The notes: generated by a model not told the origin, from the letters alone. Positions 37,387 through 46,979 are shown, counted from the stretch's first letter. The stretch: DNA of 64,000 bases from Streptomyces sp. WAC08241 (GCA_007858575.1 CP042280.1:28593-92592); one strand, 5' to 3'. Program-made: numbers and translations.

Positions 37387-38539
37387 TCAGCCCGTCGCCG
37401 AAGGCGCCTGGGCGGCCTGGAGACGAGTGAGGAGGATCTGCCGCTGCTCGGGCGTCATCCGCTGGACGATGATGTCCGCCACGGCCGCGCCGTCGCTCCA
37501 GGGGATGGCGAGACCGACGACGCGCGGAGGCTGCTCTGCCCACGGCTCCGCACCTGACGGCTCCGCCGACTGGGCCGGCTCGTCGGGCTCCGGACGAGGG
37601 TCGGGCACAGGCGCGAGGTGCTGAGCGGAAGTCGGCGTGCTCGAGGGCTTCATTACGTCGTGATGACGAGCCTCAGGCGCGGGGGAGGCTGGTCGGCTTC
37701 CCGCTCCGGCTGACTCTGCTCGGGCTGAGTCGCCGGGGAGGCCGGAGGGTCGCAGGTGTGTATACCGCGGTATACACACCTGTGGTTCCAGGCTCGGTGC
37801 CCGGGTCGTCAGTCTCCTTGCCCGAGGAAGCGACTGGCGCGGCCGGAGGGCGGCTTGGTGACTCTGCCGAGCGCCGCGCCTTCTCGAGGTCGGCCTGCCA
37901 TGCGGCCATCTGCTGATCCGGGGCATCGCCGCGTACCTGCGCATCTCGCGGAACGCGGTGAGCTCTCCGTCCCGTACGGCCTGCTGCATCTCGGGGCTCA
38001 GGCGCAGGATCCCGATGCGCTGGCTGAACCACTGCCGCGACTTGGAGAGCCGGGTCGCCGCGTCGGTCTGGTTGCCGCCGGACATCTCAAGCATGCGCTG
38101 GAGACCAAAAGCTTCCTCGATGTAGTTGAAGTTCTTCCGCTCGATGTTCTCGGCGAGGACAGCGGCGAGGAACTTCGCCGGCGTCTCGGCGATGTCCTGT
38201 CGGATGTGGAGGTCGAGGGTGGGCAGGCCGACTTCGAGAGCGGCCCGCCAGCGGCGTTCGCCGGCCGCCATGACGTACTTACACGACGGAAGTTCCTCGG
38301 CATGCTCAGGAAAAGCCCGAGGTACTTCGCTCGGGGATGGCGACGCAGGGGCGAGCTGGCCGCTCTTCATGCTCGTGCCGAGCTCGACGAGTGTTTCCTT
38401 GTCGAAGTCGATGCGAGGGTTGAGCGGGTGGGGCTACGTCGCTGGGTGCAACGTGCACCAGAGCGGGGCGGGTGATGCCGGGGACGGTTTCGACCTTGGC
38501 GCCGGCAAGGGAGGAGAGAGCAACGCGCTGGCCGGCCAT
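37387..38539 (-). CDS. parB: ParB-family partition protein
   Basis: The ATG at 38539 overlaps the parA stop. The ParB core is readable across slips near 38400, 37925 and 37660: LNPRIDFDKETLVELGTSMK, AAGERRWRAALEVGLPTLDL, LAENIERKNFNYIEEAFGLQ, then the HTH TDAATRLSKSRQWFSQRIGI and RLSPEMQQAVRDGELTAFRE. It ends IVQRMTPEQRQILLTRLQAA. ParB loads on parS DNA and activates ParA to separate replicon copies. The gene itself contains one of the two candidate parS palindromes. Confidence 0.85.
37753..37782. repeat. 30-base perfect palindrome inside parB, candidate parS
   Basis: CAGGTGTGTATACCG and its mirror CGGTATACACACCTG form a perfect palindrome. The core GTATACCGCGGTATAC (37760-37775) is shared with the site upstream of parA. 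Two identical rare 16-mers flanking parAB are what ParB-loading sites look like. The sequence differs from the chromosomal parS. Confidence 0.65.
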
Positions 38540-39197
38540 CAGCGGGTGCCTCCGTACCCCGCTCCAGGGCGAGCTTGAAGTAGTCCTCGCGGGCTCGCAG
38601 CGTAGTTCCGCTGTCGGGGTACTGCGTGACGACCTTGCCCTCGGCCGCCGCCCTCGTGTGAATCTTGTATCGGCGGATCACGGTGTTAGCCCGCGGCCAG
38701 CCCTGTGCCTCGATGTACTCGATCGTCTCGTCCCTGTCGGCCTTGCCGTCGCGAGGGTCCCAGTTGTTGACGACGACCTTGTAGGGGAGTTCCCGGGGAG
38801 GATGACCTGCTCGATGGTGCGGGCGGTCGGGTCGAAGGCGAGCGGCTCGGGGAAGAGGGACGAGGACGTCGTCGGCGACGTCCAGAGCGGCCATGAGGAT
38901 GTGTTCGTTCTCGAGGCTGCCGGGGGTGTCAACGAAAATGTGCAGGCGCTGATCTGAATCGCCGAGGACTTCTTGGGTGACAGCAGCCAGGTTGACGGTC
39001 GTGGTGGTCTTGCCGACGCCGCCCTTCTGGTTACAGATGACGTGGATCTGCGCGCCGGTGTCCTTCAGGTACTTCAGGCTGCCGGGGTCGTCGTGAGCTG
39101 TGGCGAAGTCGAACGGCAGAGCGATGCCGACGCGATCCGCCCACCAGACGGTGGACCCTTGTGGGTCGGTGGATACGACGAGGATGGAGGAAGCCAT
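38539..39197 (-). CDS. parA: ParA-type partition ATPase with rearranged motif order
   Basis: The ATG at 39197 has GGAG eight bases upstream. The residues are those of a plasmid ParA, but the order is unusual: MASSILVVSTDPQGSTVWWA and LPFDFATAHDDPGSLKYLKD come first, then the P-loop HVICNQKGGVGKTTTTVNLA, then Walker B IFVDTPGSLENEH. In ordinary ParA the P-loop is at the very start. Later parts are canonical (PLAFDPTARTIEQV, YKVVVNNWDPRDG, ANTVIRRYKIHTRAAAEGKV, VTQYPDSGTTLRAREDYFKL), with slips near 38850, 38800 and 38575. Its stop overlaps parB. Confidence 0.85.
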
Positions 39198-39315
39198 GGT
39201 TGTGCTCCGTTTCCGTGTGCTTCCCGAGCTGTGCTCGGTACTCGGACCGGGACAGGATGGCAGATGATCGAACCGGACATTTGCATTGGGTCCGTGAACG
39301 CAGGACACGAGCCGC

Positions 39316-39335
39316 CCGTATACCGCGGTATACGG
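39316..39335. repeat. 20-base perfect palindrome upstream of parA, candidate parS
   Basis: CCGTATACCG and CGGTATACGG form a perfect palindrome about 120 bases before parA. It shares the core GTATACCGCGGTATAC with the site in parB. Besides partition it may serve parAB autoregulation. Confidence 0.65.
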
Positions 39336-39442
39336 CTAGATGATCCGCTCAGTCACTGGGTCTGGTAGGTTCAGGACACCGGACAACTGGCAACCGGGTG
39401 GGTACGTCCCGCGAAGGGCTCTAACGAACCCGGCTAGTGCAA

Positions 39443-39462
39443 AGCCGCCCTTCGGGGCGGCT
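39443..39462 (-). terminator. Rho-independent terminator after the DciA-like gene
   Basis: AGCCGCCC and GGGCGGCT close a TTCG tetraloop; on the leftward strand the stem is followed by TTTGC. It ends the transcript of the initiator and DciA-like genes before parA. Confidence 0.7.
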
Positions 39463-39478
39463 TCTGCCTTCGAGGGGT

Positions 39479-40666
39479 TCAGGCAACGCCGAACAGCCGC
39501 CGAGGTTCCCGGCCTCCCTGGGTAATCCGGTCGGTGCAGGCGTAGAGCCGGGCGGCCTGGATGCTGGCCTCAATCCCCGAGACCGGCTGCTGATCCGGCT
39601 GGTGCTCAAGCTGGGCGAGGTACTCGGCGTGCTCCTCGGGCGGAAGTTGACGGGCAGCGAGGGCGGCGTCCTGCCGGGCGCGGGCAGCGGCAACGCGCTG
39701 GGTGAACTCAGTCTGGCTCTCTTCCTCGACTCGGTGTGCCTAGTGGGCGGCAAGAGCCAGCCGGTACCTGGCGGAAGTAGCCTCCCGGCTCCAGACCGGG
39801 CCCGCAAGGACGTTCACCCGGCCTGCCGCAGGGCGGGGGCGACACCGGTCGTCCGGCACGTTCGGCGCGGGCCCGCAGGATCGCGGCAATGCGGGTGGCG
39901 TCGTTGGCCTGGCGCTGCTGGGCGCGAATCTCCTCCAGCGACGTCGGCGTCTGGTCCTCCTGGTCCTCGTCGGTGTCGGGGAAGGCGCGGGCGCCGAGGC
40001 CGAGGCGGACCTGCTCCTGGCGGTCGACGGCGGCGGCCAGGGCCGGGTCCTGCTGGAACGGCGTCCACGCCTCGTGGTGGAGGGCAAGCACGCGCCGGAA
40101 TCCGGCGGAGGCGTTCTCGCGGGTCTTTACCGGCCCGGCCGGCTCGGCCGCCGTCTTCCCGGACGCGGGCGCGGGGCCGGGGTGGCGGGGAGTGTGCCGG
40201 GCTGGCGGACGCGGACCGTGCGCACGGCGGCCGCGCCCGACGTCTCGTTGGCGGCGGTGATGATCCGGGGGTCATCAGGCGGAGCTGGGTGGCGTAGGCG
40301 GGTGAGTCGGGCAGCAGGTCGAGCTGCCCGGTCTCCGGGTCAAAGCCCACGGCGGTGGTGTGGGCGGCGAGGCGGGGGCGATGGTGGCGGCGATGTCGGG
40401 CCAGCGGTCCAGGATGCTGCCGCCGGCGGCCGGGACGTCCCAGCCCCGGTCGGCCAGCAGGCTCTGAAAAGCACCGACGAGTCCGACGGGGCACGTCCGT
40501 GGTACTGGATGGACGCCTTCTTCTTCGGACGGCGGGCCGGGCCGGGCCGGTCGTCGCCGCGCTTCTTGGCGTCCTGGCGGGCGCGCTGGAGCATGAGGCG
40601 GGCTAGGTCGGCCCCCGACATTCCGGAGCCGGTGTCGGCGGTGGTGGTCTGGGTGGTCTCGGTCAT
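39479..40666 (-). CDS. DciA-like (DUF721) helicase-loader protein with long C-terminal extension
   Basis: Starts MTETTQTTTADTGSGMSGAD. The DUF721 domain reads DLARLMLQRARQDAKKRGDD, then VGLVGAFQSLLADRGWDVPA, SILDRWPDIAATIAPRLAAH and LLPDSPAYATQLRLMTPRII across slips near 40480, 40370 and 40265. A proline/arginine linker and a helical extension follow (ENASAGFRRVLALHHEAWTP, SLEEIRAQQRQANDATRIAA). An in-frame TAG at 39738-39740 interrupts the end before VEEESQTEFTQRVAAARARQ. DciA is the common bacterial loader of the DnaB helicase. A plasmid copy next to an initiator gene suggests self-directed helicase recruitment. Confidence 0.65.
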
Positions 40667-40678
40667 GGTCGATGCCTC

Positions 40679-42131
40679 CTAGGCGCCGAAGTTGAGGCTG
40701 GTCACGGAACTGCGGCGGAACTGGTCGATCCGGCGGGCACGATCCATCAGTTCGGAGCCGTAGACGCGCAGGGCCTCGTCGTAGCCGCAGCCGTGGATGG
40801 TGTCGGTGATCAGGCTGGTGACGCCGGCCTCGAGCTCGGCCAGGGCGGCGGCGCGCATGCCCTCGAACTCGCTGTCGCCGACCTTGTAGACGGCCGCGCC
40901 CGGGCCCGAGGCGTCGTCGGGGAGGTCTTGGACGACCGGCCGCGAGAAGCTTTTGAGCCGGGCGACGGCGCCGTCGACCTCGCTGCGCACCGCGCGGCTG
41001 GCCGGGGTGTGCCAGTCGCCCTCGTAGCGCTCGCGCTCGGCCCGCACCCGCTCGATGTCGTGACGCCGCTGGGCTTCCTGGGCACCACGCCACTGGGCGA
41101 CGGCGTCGGCGCGCTTGGCCGGGGTGTCGAGGACGTTCTCAGCGTTCGTGAGCAGGACGGCGAGCAGGCCGGAGCTGCGGTGGACCCGCTGGGCGGTGCC
41201 GCGCAGGTGCAGCCACGCCAGGACCTCGGTCACCGTCCATCCGGCGTCGGCGAGCTCCCGGGCCACCCAGGCGATGCGGGGCACCGAGCAGCCGCGCAGC
41301 CACTCCACCTGCTGGTGAGCTCCCGGCCGAGCTGGTAGCGGCGGCCGATGACGTTCAGCTTGCGGCGGCCCTTCGTCTTCCGCCCACCGGTCTTCGCCCT
41401 GCTCCTCCTCTTGGTGTCCGACTCGCTCTGCCCGCTTGCGAGCTTGCTCTCAGGGGGATAAGTACCAGCCGCAGAAGAAGACGTAGAGGAACCACCCTCC
41501 ATTGGGGTGCAACGCGCCTTGCTGTCCACAGGCTTATACACACCCTGCTTTGTCCGCTTCTTCCGGATCTTGCGGGTGGCCTTGCGGGCGAGGTCTCCGA
41601 TGACGCTGCGGCCCGCCTCGGCGATCCCGACTGCGGTCCGCGTGTAGGTGGGGCGGTCTCGTCGCGCAGCACGGTCCGGATCCCGAGGGCCTGATCGAAC
41701 TGGGCGGGGATGACTCGCTCGTACACCGACGCGAGACGGACCCGGCCCGCGAGACGGGTGCCCTTGGAGCGGTAGACGAGGAGCCCGGCGGCCCGCAGGT
41801 GCGCCAGGTGGTACTGCACGGTCCGCTCGGAGACGCCGAGCTTCCGCGCGAGGTAGTCGATGCTCGGCCGGCACTCGGTGAGCGCCGCGATCTCCTGGGC
41901 GATGGCGACGGTCGTCGGGCCCCACTTCGGGCCGTGTCCGGGTTCTTGGTCGTACAGGCCGCAACCGGCGATCCAGTGGACGGCCTGCATCCAGGAGTAG
42001 GCCTCGGGGGCGATCCGGCCGGTGGTGGTGTCGATCCACTGATCGGCCTCGGTGACACGGAAGGCCACGAGGGCGGGGGTCTGCTGGCCCTGAGTGCCAT
42101 CCGACTGGGGGAGATAAGCCGCGAAACGCAC
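40679..42131 (-). CDS. Winged-helix replication-initiator-like protein
   Basis: The GTG at 42131 begins a protein of about 485 residues. The front AYSWMQAVHWIAGCGLYDQE, then PSIDYLARKLGVSERTVQYH and LAHLRAAGLLVYRSKG is a winged helix. A basic region (ATRKIRKKRTKQGVYKPVDS) and, after slips near 41650 and 41300, a carboxy domain VEWLRGCSVPRIAWVARELA with AWLHLRGTAQRVHRSSGLLA follow. Streptomyces phage-plasmid and linear-plasmid initiators share this plan. The DciA-like gene follows within 12 bases. No iterons are seen nearby, so the initiator role is inferred. Confidence 0.6.
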
Positions 42132-42213
42132 TTTGAGGCGCGCTCAAGCTGACAAGAGGTATGCGCGTGCTGCACTATGTACCTGCCTTCCTGGTTGGAC
42201 CTGGGAATGCAAA

Positions 42214-42233
42214 AGCCCCGTTTCGGTGGGGCT
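42214..42233 (-). terminator. Rho-independent terminator
   Basis: AGCCCC and GGGGCT flank an eight-base loop; on the leftward strand the stem is followed by TTTTGC. It ends the gene at 42423-42797. The rest of 42132-42422 holds no convincing gene. Confidence 0.65.
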
Positions 42234-42422
42234 GGGTTCCGGAAGAACCTGAAGTCGCTCGAACGCTTGATCCGTCGCCAAACGGGTCACGAGGTTCGGG
42301 CCTTAGCTCGGACGCCATATCCGAGCCGTAGGAAGTGGCCGCGCACGGTGCGCCAACACCAAGCGGCCGGCGGTAGAGGATGAGCCCCGCCAAGGGGCCC
42401 ACGGACCTCCCGCCCGAGAGCG

Positions 42423-42797
42423 CTACGTCATCTGATCGTCCTCACTAGGTGCGGTCTGCTTGCCATCGCCAGCTCGGGAGATCACTCGAAGCGAGGCGAG
42501 GCTGGTCTCGTCGTCGTACACCACGCGGCCGCCGTTAACGCGCTGCCAGAGATGCACGCCGTCCTCACGCGCTACGCGCATGAGGGGGCCGTATCCGTCC
42601 TCTACGACATCACCGGGCTGCCATCCGTTCTCAAGGATGGTCATGCCAAGGCCGGAGAGTTCGGTGTAGTCGATGCGGGTTCCGCCAGTCAGCTCGAGCT
42701 CGCGGTGCCCTAGGGACTCCACGGTGGCCTCGATGACGATGCGCACGCGTGCGCCAGCGGTCAGCCGTGAGGCAACATCGTCGCCTTGGCCGGTCAT
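42423..42797 (-). CDS. Beta-rich protein of unknown function
   Basis: An intact 124-residue frame, MTGQGDDVASRLTAGARVRI onward, with VIEATVESLGHRELELTGGT and GWQPGDVVEDGYGPLMRVAR. It looks like a small beta-barrel such as an SH3-like fold. It has its own terminator and a long upstream gap. Confidence 0.5.
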   Translation of the reverse strand: MTGQGDDVASRLTAGARVRIVIEATVESLGHRELELTGGTRIDYTELSGLGMTILENGWQPGDVVEDGYGPLMRVAREDGVHLWQRVNGGRVVYDDETSLASLRVISRAGDGKQTAPSEDDQMT

Positions 42798-43219
42798 CGC
42801 GTGGTGGTAGTAGGAGTGGTGTGACCCGCGCTGCTCGCCGGTGTGATCTTCACGGCGGTGCGCTGGGTCCCACTGGTCGACGCCCAGGGAGGGCGGCTAC
42901 TCTGGCCCACGTCGGTACTGCCTTTCTCTCTGGCGGCGTGCCGACAAGGCCGGCACCTTCTCGCGTTGTGTGTCGACCACGGCCCCGCTCCTTCGGTGTT
43001 GGTAGCACCGAGGACTACAGCGGGCCTTCATCCTTTCAGGACTCCGGCCGGCGGGCGTCTCGGGCCGACTCATATCTGAGTGGTCGTCTGGCGCCAGGCG
43101 CAGCCTATCTCCTGGGCTCGGCACAGTGCTACCTCTCTCGCGCATTCGGTTCGGCTGTGTCGTACGAGCCGACTAGTCATCAGATAGCCAGGTCATCGGA
43201 CATGCGTACGGTCCACCAC
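42798..43219. other. Gene-poor gap beside the left inverted repeat
   Basis: No frame here has convincing coding character. A short leftward frame starting near 43042 (MKARCSPRCYQHRRSGAVVD) has a weak ribosome site and may be a decayed or mis-sequenced zinc-type gene. The stretch separates the replication block from the segment bounded by the 48-base inverted repeats. Confidence 0.4.
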
Positions 43220-43267
43220 CGATGTCCGGAGTTTCTGCACACTAAATAAGGAGTGCCAGCAGGTCAG
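43220..43267 (+). repeat. Left copy of 48-base inverted repeat
   Basis: This 48-base sequence (starting CGATGTCCGGAGTTTCTGCA and ending GTGCCAGCAGGTCAG) recurs in reverse complement at 54637-54684 with 46 matches. Its inner 26 bases form the last codons and stop of the leftward gene ending at 43242. Homology ends sharply at both borders. Confidence 0.85.
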
Positions 43268-43684
43268 GCCGCTCGGCCAGAAGACGGAAGCGGCAGCAAA
43301 AGGAAGAGGGAGAATCCCGGCCGCTGCCGAGGTCGATGACCCGCCCCTCGGCTGCCCGGTCGTCGGCCCGGTGCCGCCGGTCCTTCCGCTTGGCGGCGTG
43401 GTCCTTGCGGCAGTCCGGGCAGTGACAGCCGTAGTACCGGTAGCGGCTGGCGTTGTGGGGCCGTTGGCTCGGCGTGCTTCCCGCCCGCGGGCTTTCGCTT
43501 CCTCAAAGGCCTTCGCGAAGGCGGTGTCGGTGCGGGCGTGGCGGGCGGGGACGTTGCGGTGGACTCCGACGGTGCTGGCGGCGTCTTCCAAGCGGGCGCC
43601 GGTGGTGATCTCGTCGAGGTAGCGCTTCTGGACGGTGGGGGTGAACGGTGAGGGCAGGGCGGGGCGGCCGCGGCCCCTGCTCAC
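43242..43684 (-). CDS. HTH/zinc-motif protein whose 3' end lies in the inverted repeat
   Basis: The GTG at 43684 overlaps the previous stop. The front LPSPFTPTVQKRYLDEITTG with ARLEDAASTVGVHRNVPARH resembles a terminase-small-like or homeodomain-like HTH. Slips near 43465 and 43430 join RYRYYGCHCPDCRKDHAAKR, with a CxCxxC unit, and the end AERPDLLALLI. The final codons and stop come from the repeat, as would happen if a recombination site were embedded at a gene end. Confidence 0.5.
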
Positions 43685-44061
43685 TGGTCTCCTCGGGCGG
43701 TGGTGGTGTCGGCGGGGTGGACGACGGCTTGGGAGCGGTCGACCTGGCGGGCCATCTGCGGTACCCGGCGTTGTTGAGGGCAGTTTTCAGGCGTCGGATG
43801 CCGGCCTCGTCCCATTGGGGGTTCTCTACGATTCGGCCGAGGCGGTAGCCGACCGCGAGGGCTTGCTTCCAGACGCGGTCGACGTCGGCCGGGGAAGGTC
43901 GGGGAAGAGGAGGGTGGGGAGTTTGGTGGGCTGGCCGACGACGTCGAGCATGGCGCGGGCGGTGAGGCCGGCGAGGTATTCGCCGTGGCTGGCGGCCTGT
44001 TCGGCCAGGGCCTGGTCGACAGCCACGATGTCGGCGGGGCGGGGTTGGTGGGGTGGGTCAT
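43681..44061 (-). CDS. Protein of unknown function
   Basis: Starts MTHPTNPAP and, after slips near 44030, 43890 and 43740, reads DIVAVDQALAEQAASHGEYL, AGLTARAMLDVVGQPTKLPT, QALAVGYRLGRIVENPQWDE and AGIRRLKTALNNAGYRRW. It is helical throughout. Start and stop overlap neighbouring genes. Confidence 0.45.
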   Translation of the reverse strand: MTHPTNPAPPTSWLSTRPWPNRPPATANTSPASPPAPCSTSSASPPNSPPSSSPTFPGRRRPRLEASPRGRLPPRPNRREPPMGRGRHPTPENCPQQRRVPQMARQVDRSQAVVHPADTTTARGDQ

Positions 44062-44949
44062 GCGGCTCGGGTCTCCAGAGTGAGGACGGGCAGGAGGAGC
44101 TGGACCGGCTGGGGAGCCGAGGGACGGACGAGCGTCAGGTGCCGTGCCGGTCTGGCAGCGACAGGGCGGGCCCGGGCGAGCGTGGTGCGGGGCGGGTCGG
44201 GCAGGGCAGGGAGGGTGAGCTGCGTCGGCCGTTTCGGGGCGAGACGCCGCTGACGCGAGCCGTCCGTGTTGGGGGCGGCGGCGATCGGCCAGGGCCCGTC
44301 CGGCACGATGCGTGTCCGCGCGGGCAGGACTCGGTAGCGGATCGCGGCGTCCAGGAGCTGCTGTCGGGACGCGGTCTCCTTGTCCAGGCCGAACAAGGTG
44401 CAGAGGGCGGCCCGGTGCCAGTTGGAGGTCCGCAGGTCCATGCCGGCGCGGTAGGCGATCAGCTCGGCGTCCGTCTCCCACGCGAGCTGCCGCAGCACCG
44501 CGGCCTTCCGCGCCCACCCCTTCGACAGTCGCGCCTCGCGGACCTGGTCGCCGATCTGCTGAGCAGACGGCCCCAGCACCACCGGCGGGGTGTCGCCTTG
44601 CGGCGCTGGATGAGTGCCCGGTGCCGCTCCAGGGAGGTCTGGCCGCCCTGGACACCGTCCGGCTCCGCCAGGCCCCCGCCGGGCAACTCACTGTTGGCGT
44701 AGGTGCGGCACAGGGCGAGGACCGGGCACCGCCCGCAGATCGCTATCGCCCGCCGCTGCCATCCCAGACGCTTCGTGGACGGCAGGTCGTCCTCGGTCGA
44801 TCCGCCCCACGCGTCCAGGGGCAGGGTGTCGTCGGCGGCCGCGTACTGGGGCCGGTCGGGGTCGGGGCGCACCCGCGGTAGTGGTAGTGGCGGTGCTCGC
44901 TGAACGCCTCGTAGGCGTCCTTGCTGCTGGCGGTGGTCGTGGTGGTCAC
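44058..44949 (-). CDS. WhiB-family protein fused to an additional helical domain
   Basis: The GTG at 44949 starts VTTTTTASSKDAYEAFSEHR. With a slip corrected near 44880 the WhiB cysteines are RGCAPDPD and ICGRCPVLALC, with GVQGGQTSLERHRALIQRRK as the DNA-contact end. A second slip near 44590 connects directly to VLGPSAQQIGDQVREARLSK, LRQLAWETDAELIAYRAGMD and a proline/arginine-rich tail, about 175 further residues. If the second slip is real, translation could restart at the GTG at 44582, but that codon lacks a ribosome site. Such an extended WhiB would be unusual. Confidence 0.6.
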
Positions 44950-45217
44950 GGGGTGGGGCCCCTTCCTGGGATCGGGCGGTGAGACGGGCGTAGGCGGCGT
45001 CGATGGTGTCGGTCGCGGATGCGGGGACGCCCTGCGCTGCCTCCTTCTCGGCGAGGCGGCTGCGCAGGGCGTTGATGCGGTCGGTGTCCCGGCCGCGTAG
45101 GAGACGGACGTCGGTGTCCTGGTCTCGGGCACGGCGCCGGTGGTAGAGGGTGGTGGCGCCGTACCCGGCAAGGACACCGATGAGAGCGGCGAGGGTGGGC
45201 AGCACGAAGTCGGTCAC
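44948..45217 (-). CDS. Membrane-anchored coiled-coil protein
   Basis: Starts MTDFVLPTLAALIGVLAGYG, a single membrane helix, followed by a charged coiled coil (RRARDQDTDVRLLRGRDTDR, NALRSRLAEKEAAQG). A slip close to 44960 hides the stop, which probably overlaps the start of the WhiB gene. Confidence 0.45.
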
Positions 45218-45269
45218 GGCGGGACCTCCAGAGGGTGAGGTGGGCCCCGCCGTGGGCGCGGGATAGGGG

Positions 45270-46198
45270 TCAGGCGGCGGCGTTACGTTCCTGGGCGGCC
45301 TGCTGCAGCTCGGCGATCCGTACGGTCACCAGCGTGCGCAGAGGCATCCATGTGCCGTCCGGGCCCTGGGCCTTCCTATCGAAGACGTGGTGCTTCTCCG
45401 CGTCGGCCTTGATCTGCTTCAAGGCAACAGCACTCTCCCAGGACCGAGGAAGCTGGCCGACGATGCGGTCAAAGTCGGCCTGCCCTCCGGTCTCCTGAGC
45501 TACCGGCTGGGGAGCAGACTTGATGGCGGGGGCGTCGTTGGTGCGTCCTAGTTCGGCGGCGAGTTCAGGGGCGAGAGGTACGCCGGGTTCCAGGATCTCC
45601 AGGTCTGAACTCGTCCAGAGGTTCAATGCCATCCCGAACCGCATGCCGGCGTTGCGGATGGCATCGCCGATGATCTCCTTGACGGCGTTGGCGCCGTCCT
45701 TGCCGGTAGCGTCGCCATAGCCGATGCGAGTCACTCCACACACCGTGAGCCGAATCCACATGCCACGGTTGCCGTCGTACTGCGGCAGACCCAGTTGGTC
45801 GAGGGAGAGCGGCTCCCAGTTCCAGAACGGGTCAACGTTCAGAAGCCGGTTGGTGGCTTCGGCGTGGCCGATGTACTTCAGGCAGATGTGCGCATCGGTG
45901 ATCTTCTGCCCACCGCACCGCTGGCACTTGATCTCGTGGTGGTGCTCGCAGACCTTCGGCCAGCCCTGAGCCTGGCTGCACTTCTTGCACCACGGTTGGG
46001 GCCGGTATCGGACTTCCTGCGGGGCGAATGGCTCGCGCAGCTTGTGCAGTGCAGCGATCCGTTCTTCCCGTGTGTAGAGCTCCGCATCGGCAGCGGTCAG
46101 CCTCTGCAGCAAGTCTTCAAGACGGTCGAGAAGCTGGTTCGGGACGTGCTGGTCGAGCCCTCCGCCACTGCGGCGGGGGCCTCGGTGGCCGGGGCCAT
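45270..46198 (-). CDS. Rad52/Erf-like single-strand annealing protein with zinc finger
   Basis: Starts MAPATEAPAAVAEG; a slip near 46153 joins LDRLEDLLQRLTAADAELYT. CKKCSQAQGWPKVCEHHHEI, then KCQRCGGQ is a zinc site. The core HAEATNRLLNVDPFWNWEPL, then RIGYGDATGKDGANAVKEII, GDAIRNAGMRFGMALNLW matches the Rad52 pattern (residues turning at ANRIFG..GW, GxG and KxxxTDAxKRALRxFG). These proteins pair complementary strands and work with SSB and RusA in phage recombination. The assignment is from pattern; function is inferred. Confidence 0.65.
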
Positions 46199-46280
46199 GA
46201 GATCTCCTATGGGGTTATCGGTGATACGGCGGCGGTAGGGCCCGGTTGTCGGCGTCCAGGCCCGTATGCCACAGGCCCGG

Positions 46281-46909
46281 CTACTCGGCCGGCTTGTCGT
46301 ACTTCTCGGCGAGGTACGCCTTCACGACGTGCCCGATGGTCGTGACGTAGCCGAGTTCGGCCTCACGCAGCTTCGCAGCGTCGTCGAAGAGCTGCTTGAA
46401 CTCGTCGGTCATCCGCAGGTTGATGTAGGTGGCGGCCCCGGTCCCCTTGGCGCGGCGCGGGTAGTCGGCCGGGGAGAACTCGCCGGTGATGAACGCCGTC
46501 ATGGCGTCGATGACATCAGTCGTGGAGGAGCTGTCGCTCTTGCCCACTTGCGCTTGTACCTGTCGTGGGCGACCTTGCCGATGCTGATGGAGAAGCTGTC
46601 GCCGCCGGAGAAGGGCGAGTACCCCTTCTGGGTGCCGAACTGGGCCAGGCGCTTCTTGAGGTCCGCCATTTCGGTGAGCTGCCTGCCCATCGCGTCGGCC
46701 TCGACTGCGGTGCGCAGGTTCCTCCACCCGTTGGGGGTGAGCAGGTCGTCCACGGTGTTGGCGAGCTCGTCGGCGTCGGTGGCGCGAAGGTGGGTGGAGG
46801 CGGCTCGGAGGTTGCTGAGGAGCTTGGTGGAGGCGGAGGTCACTGGTCGGGGTCCCTTCGAGGGCCGGCCACTGGGGGCTGTCGGCGGGCGGTTGCGTGC
46901 GTAAGGCAT
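46281..46909 (-). CDS. Possible ribbon-helix-helix or KorA-like regulator
   Basis: Starts MPYARNRPPTAPSGRPSKGP with a basic front, then STHLRATDADELANTVDDLL and MGRQLTEMADLKKRLAQFGT. A slip near 46540 leads to TYINLRMTDEFKQLFDDAAK and LGYVTTIGHVVKAYLAEKYD, which has the strand-helix-helix rhythm of RHH proteins. It is the first leftward gene behind operator site 3, a position often held by an autoregulator, so it may bind the shared operators. Confidence 0.5.
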
Positions 46910-46979
46910 TCCAGTCTCCTTCTTATCTGGTACGCCTGCAACAGGGTGCGGCTTAGGTGGGGATCAATCCCTGAAGCCC

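Noticed and set aside
39370..39470. Possible tRNA-like fold before the terminator at 39443
   Set aside because: No acceptor stem, anticodon arm or TpsiC loop pattern could be laid out; only the terminator hairpin is convincing.
42177..42383. Rightward 68-residue frame in the gap after the initiator-like gene
   Set aside because: It has no ribosome site, covers a terminator hairpin and shows no domain-like composition.
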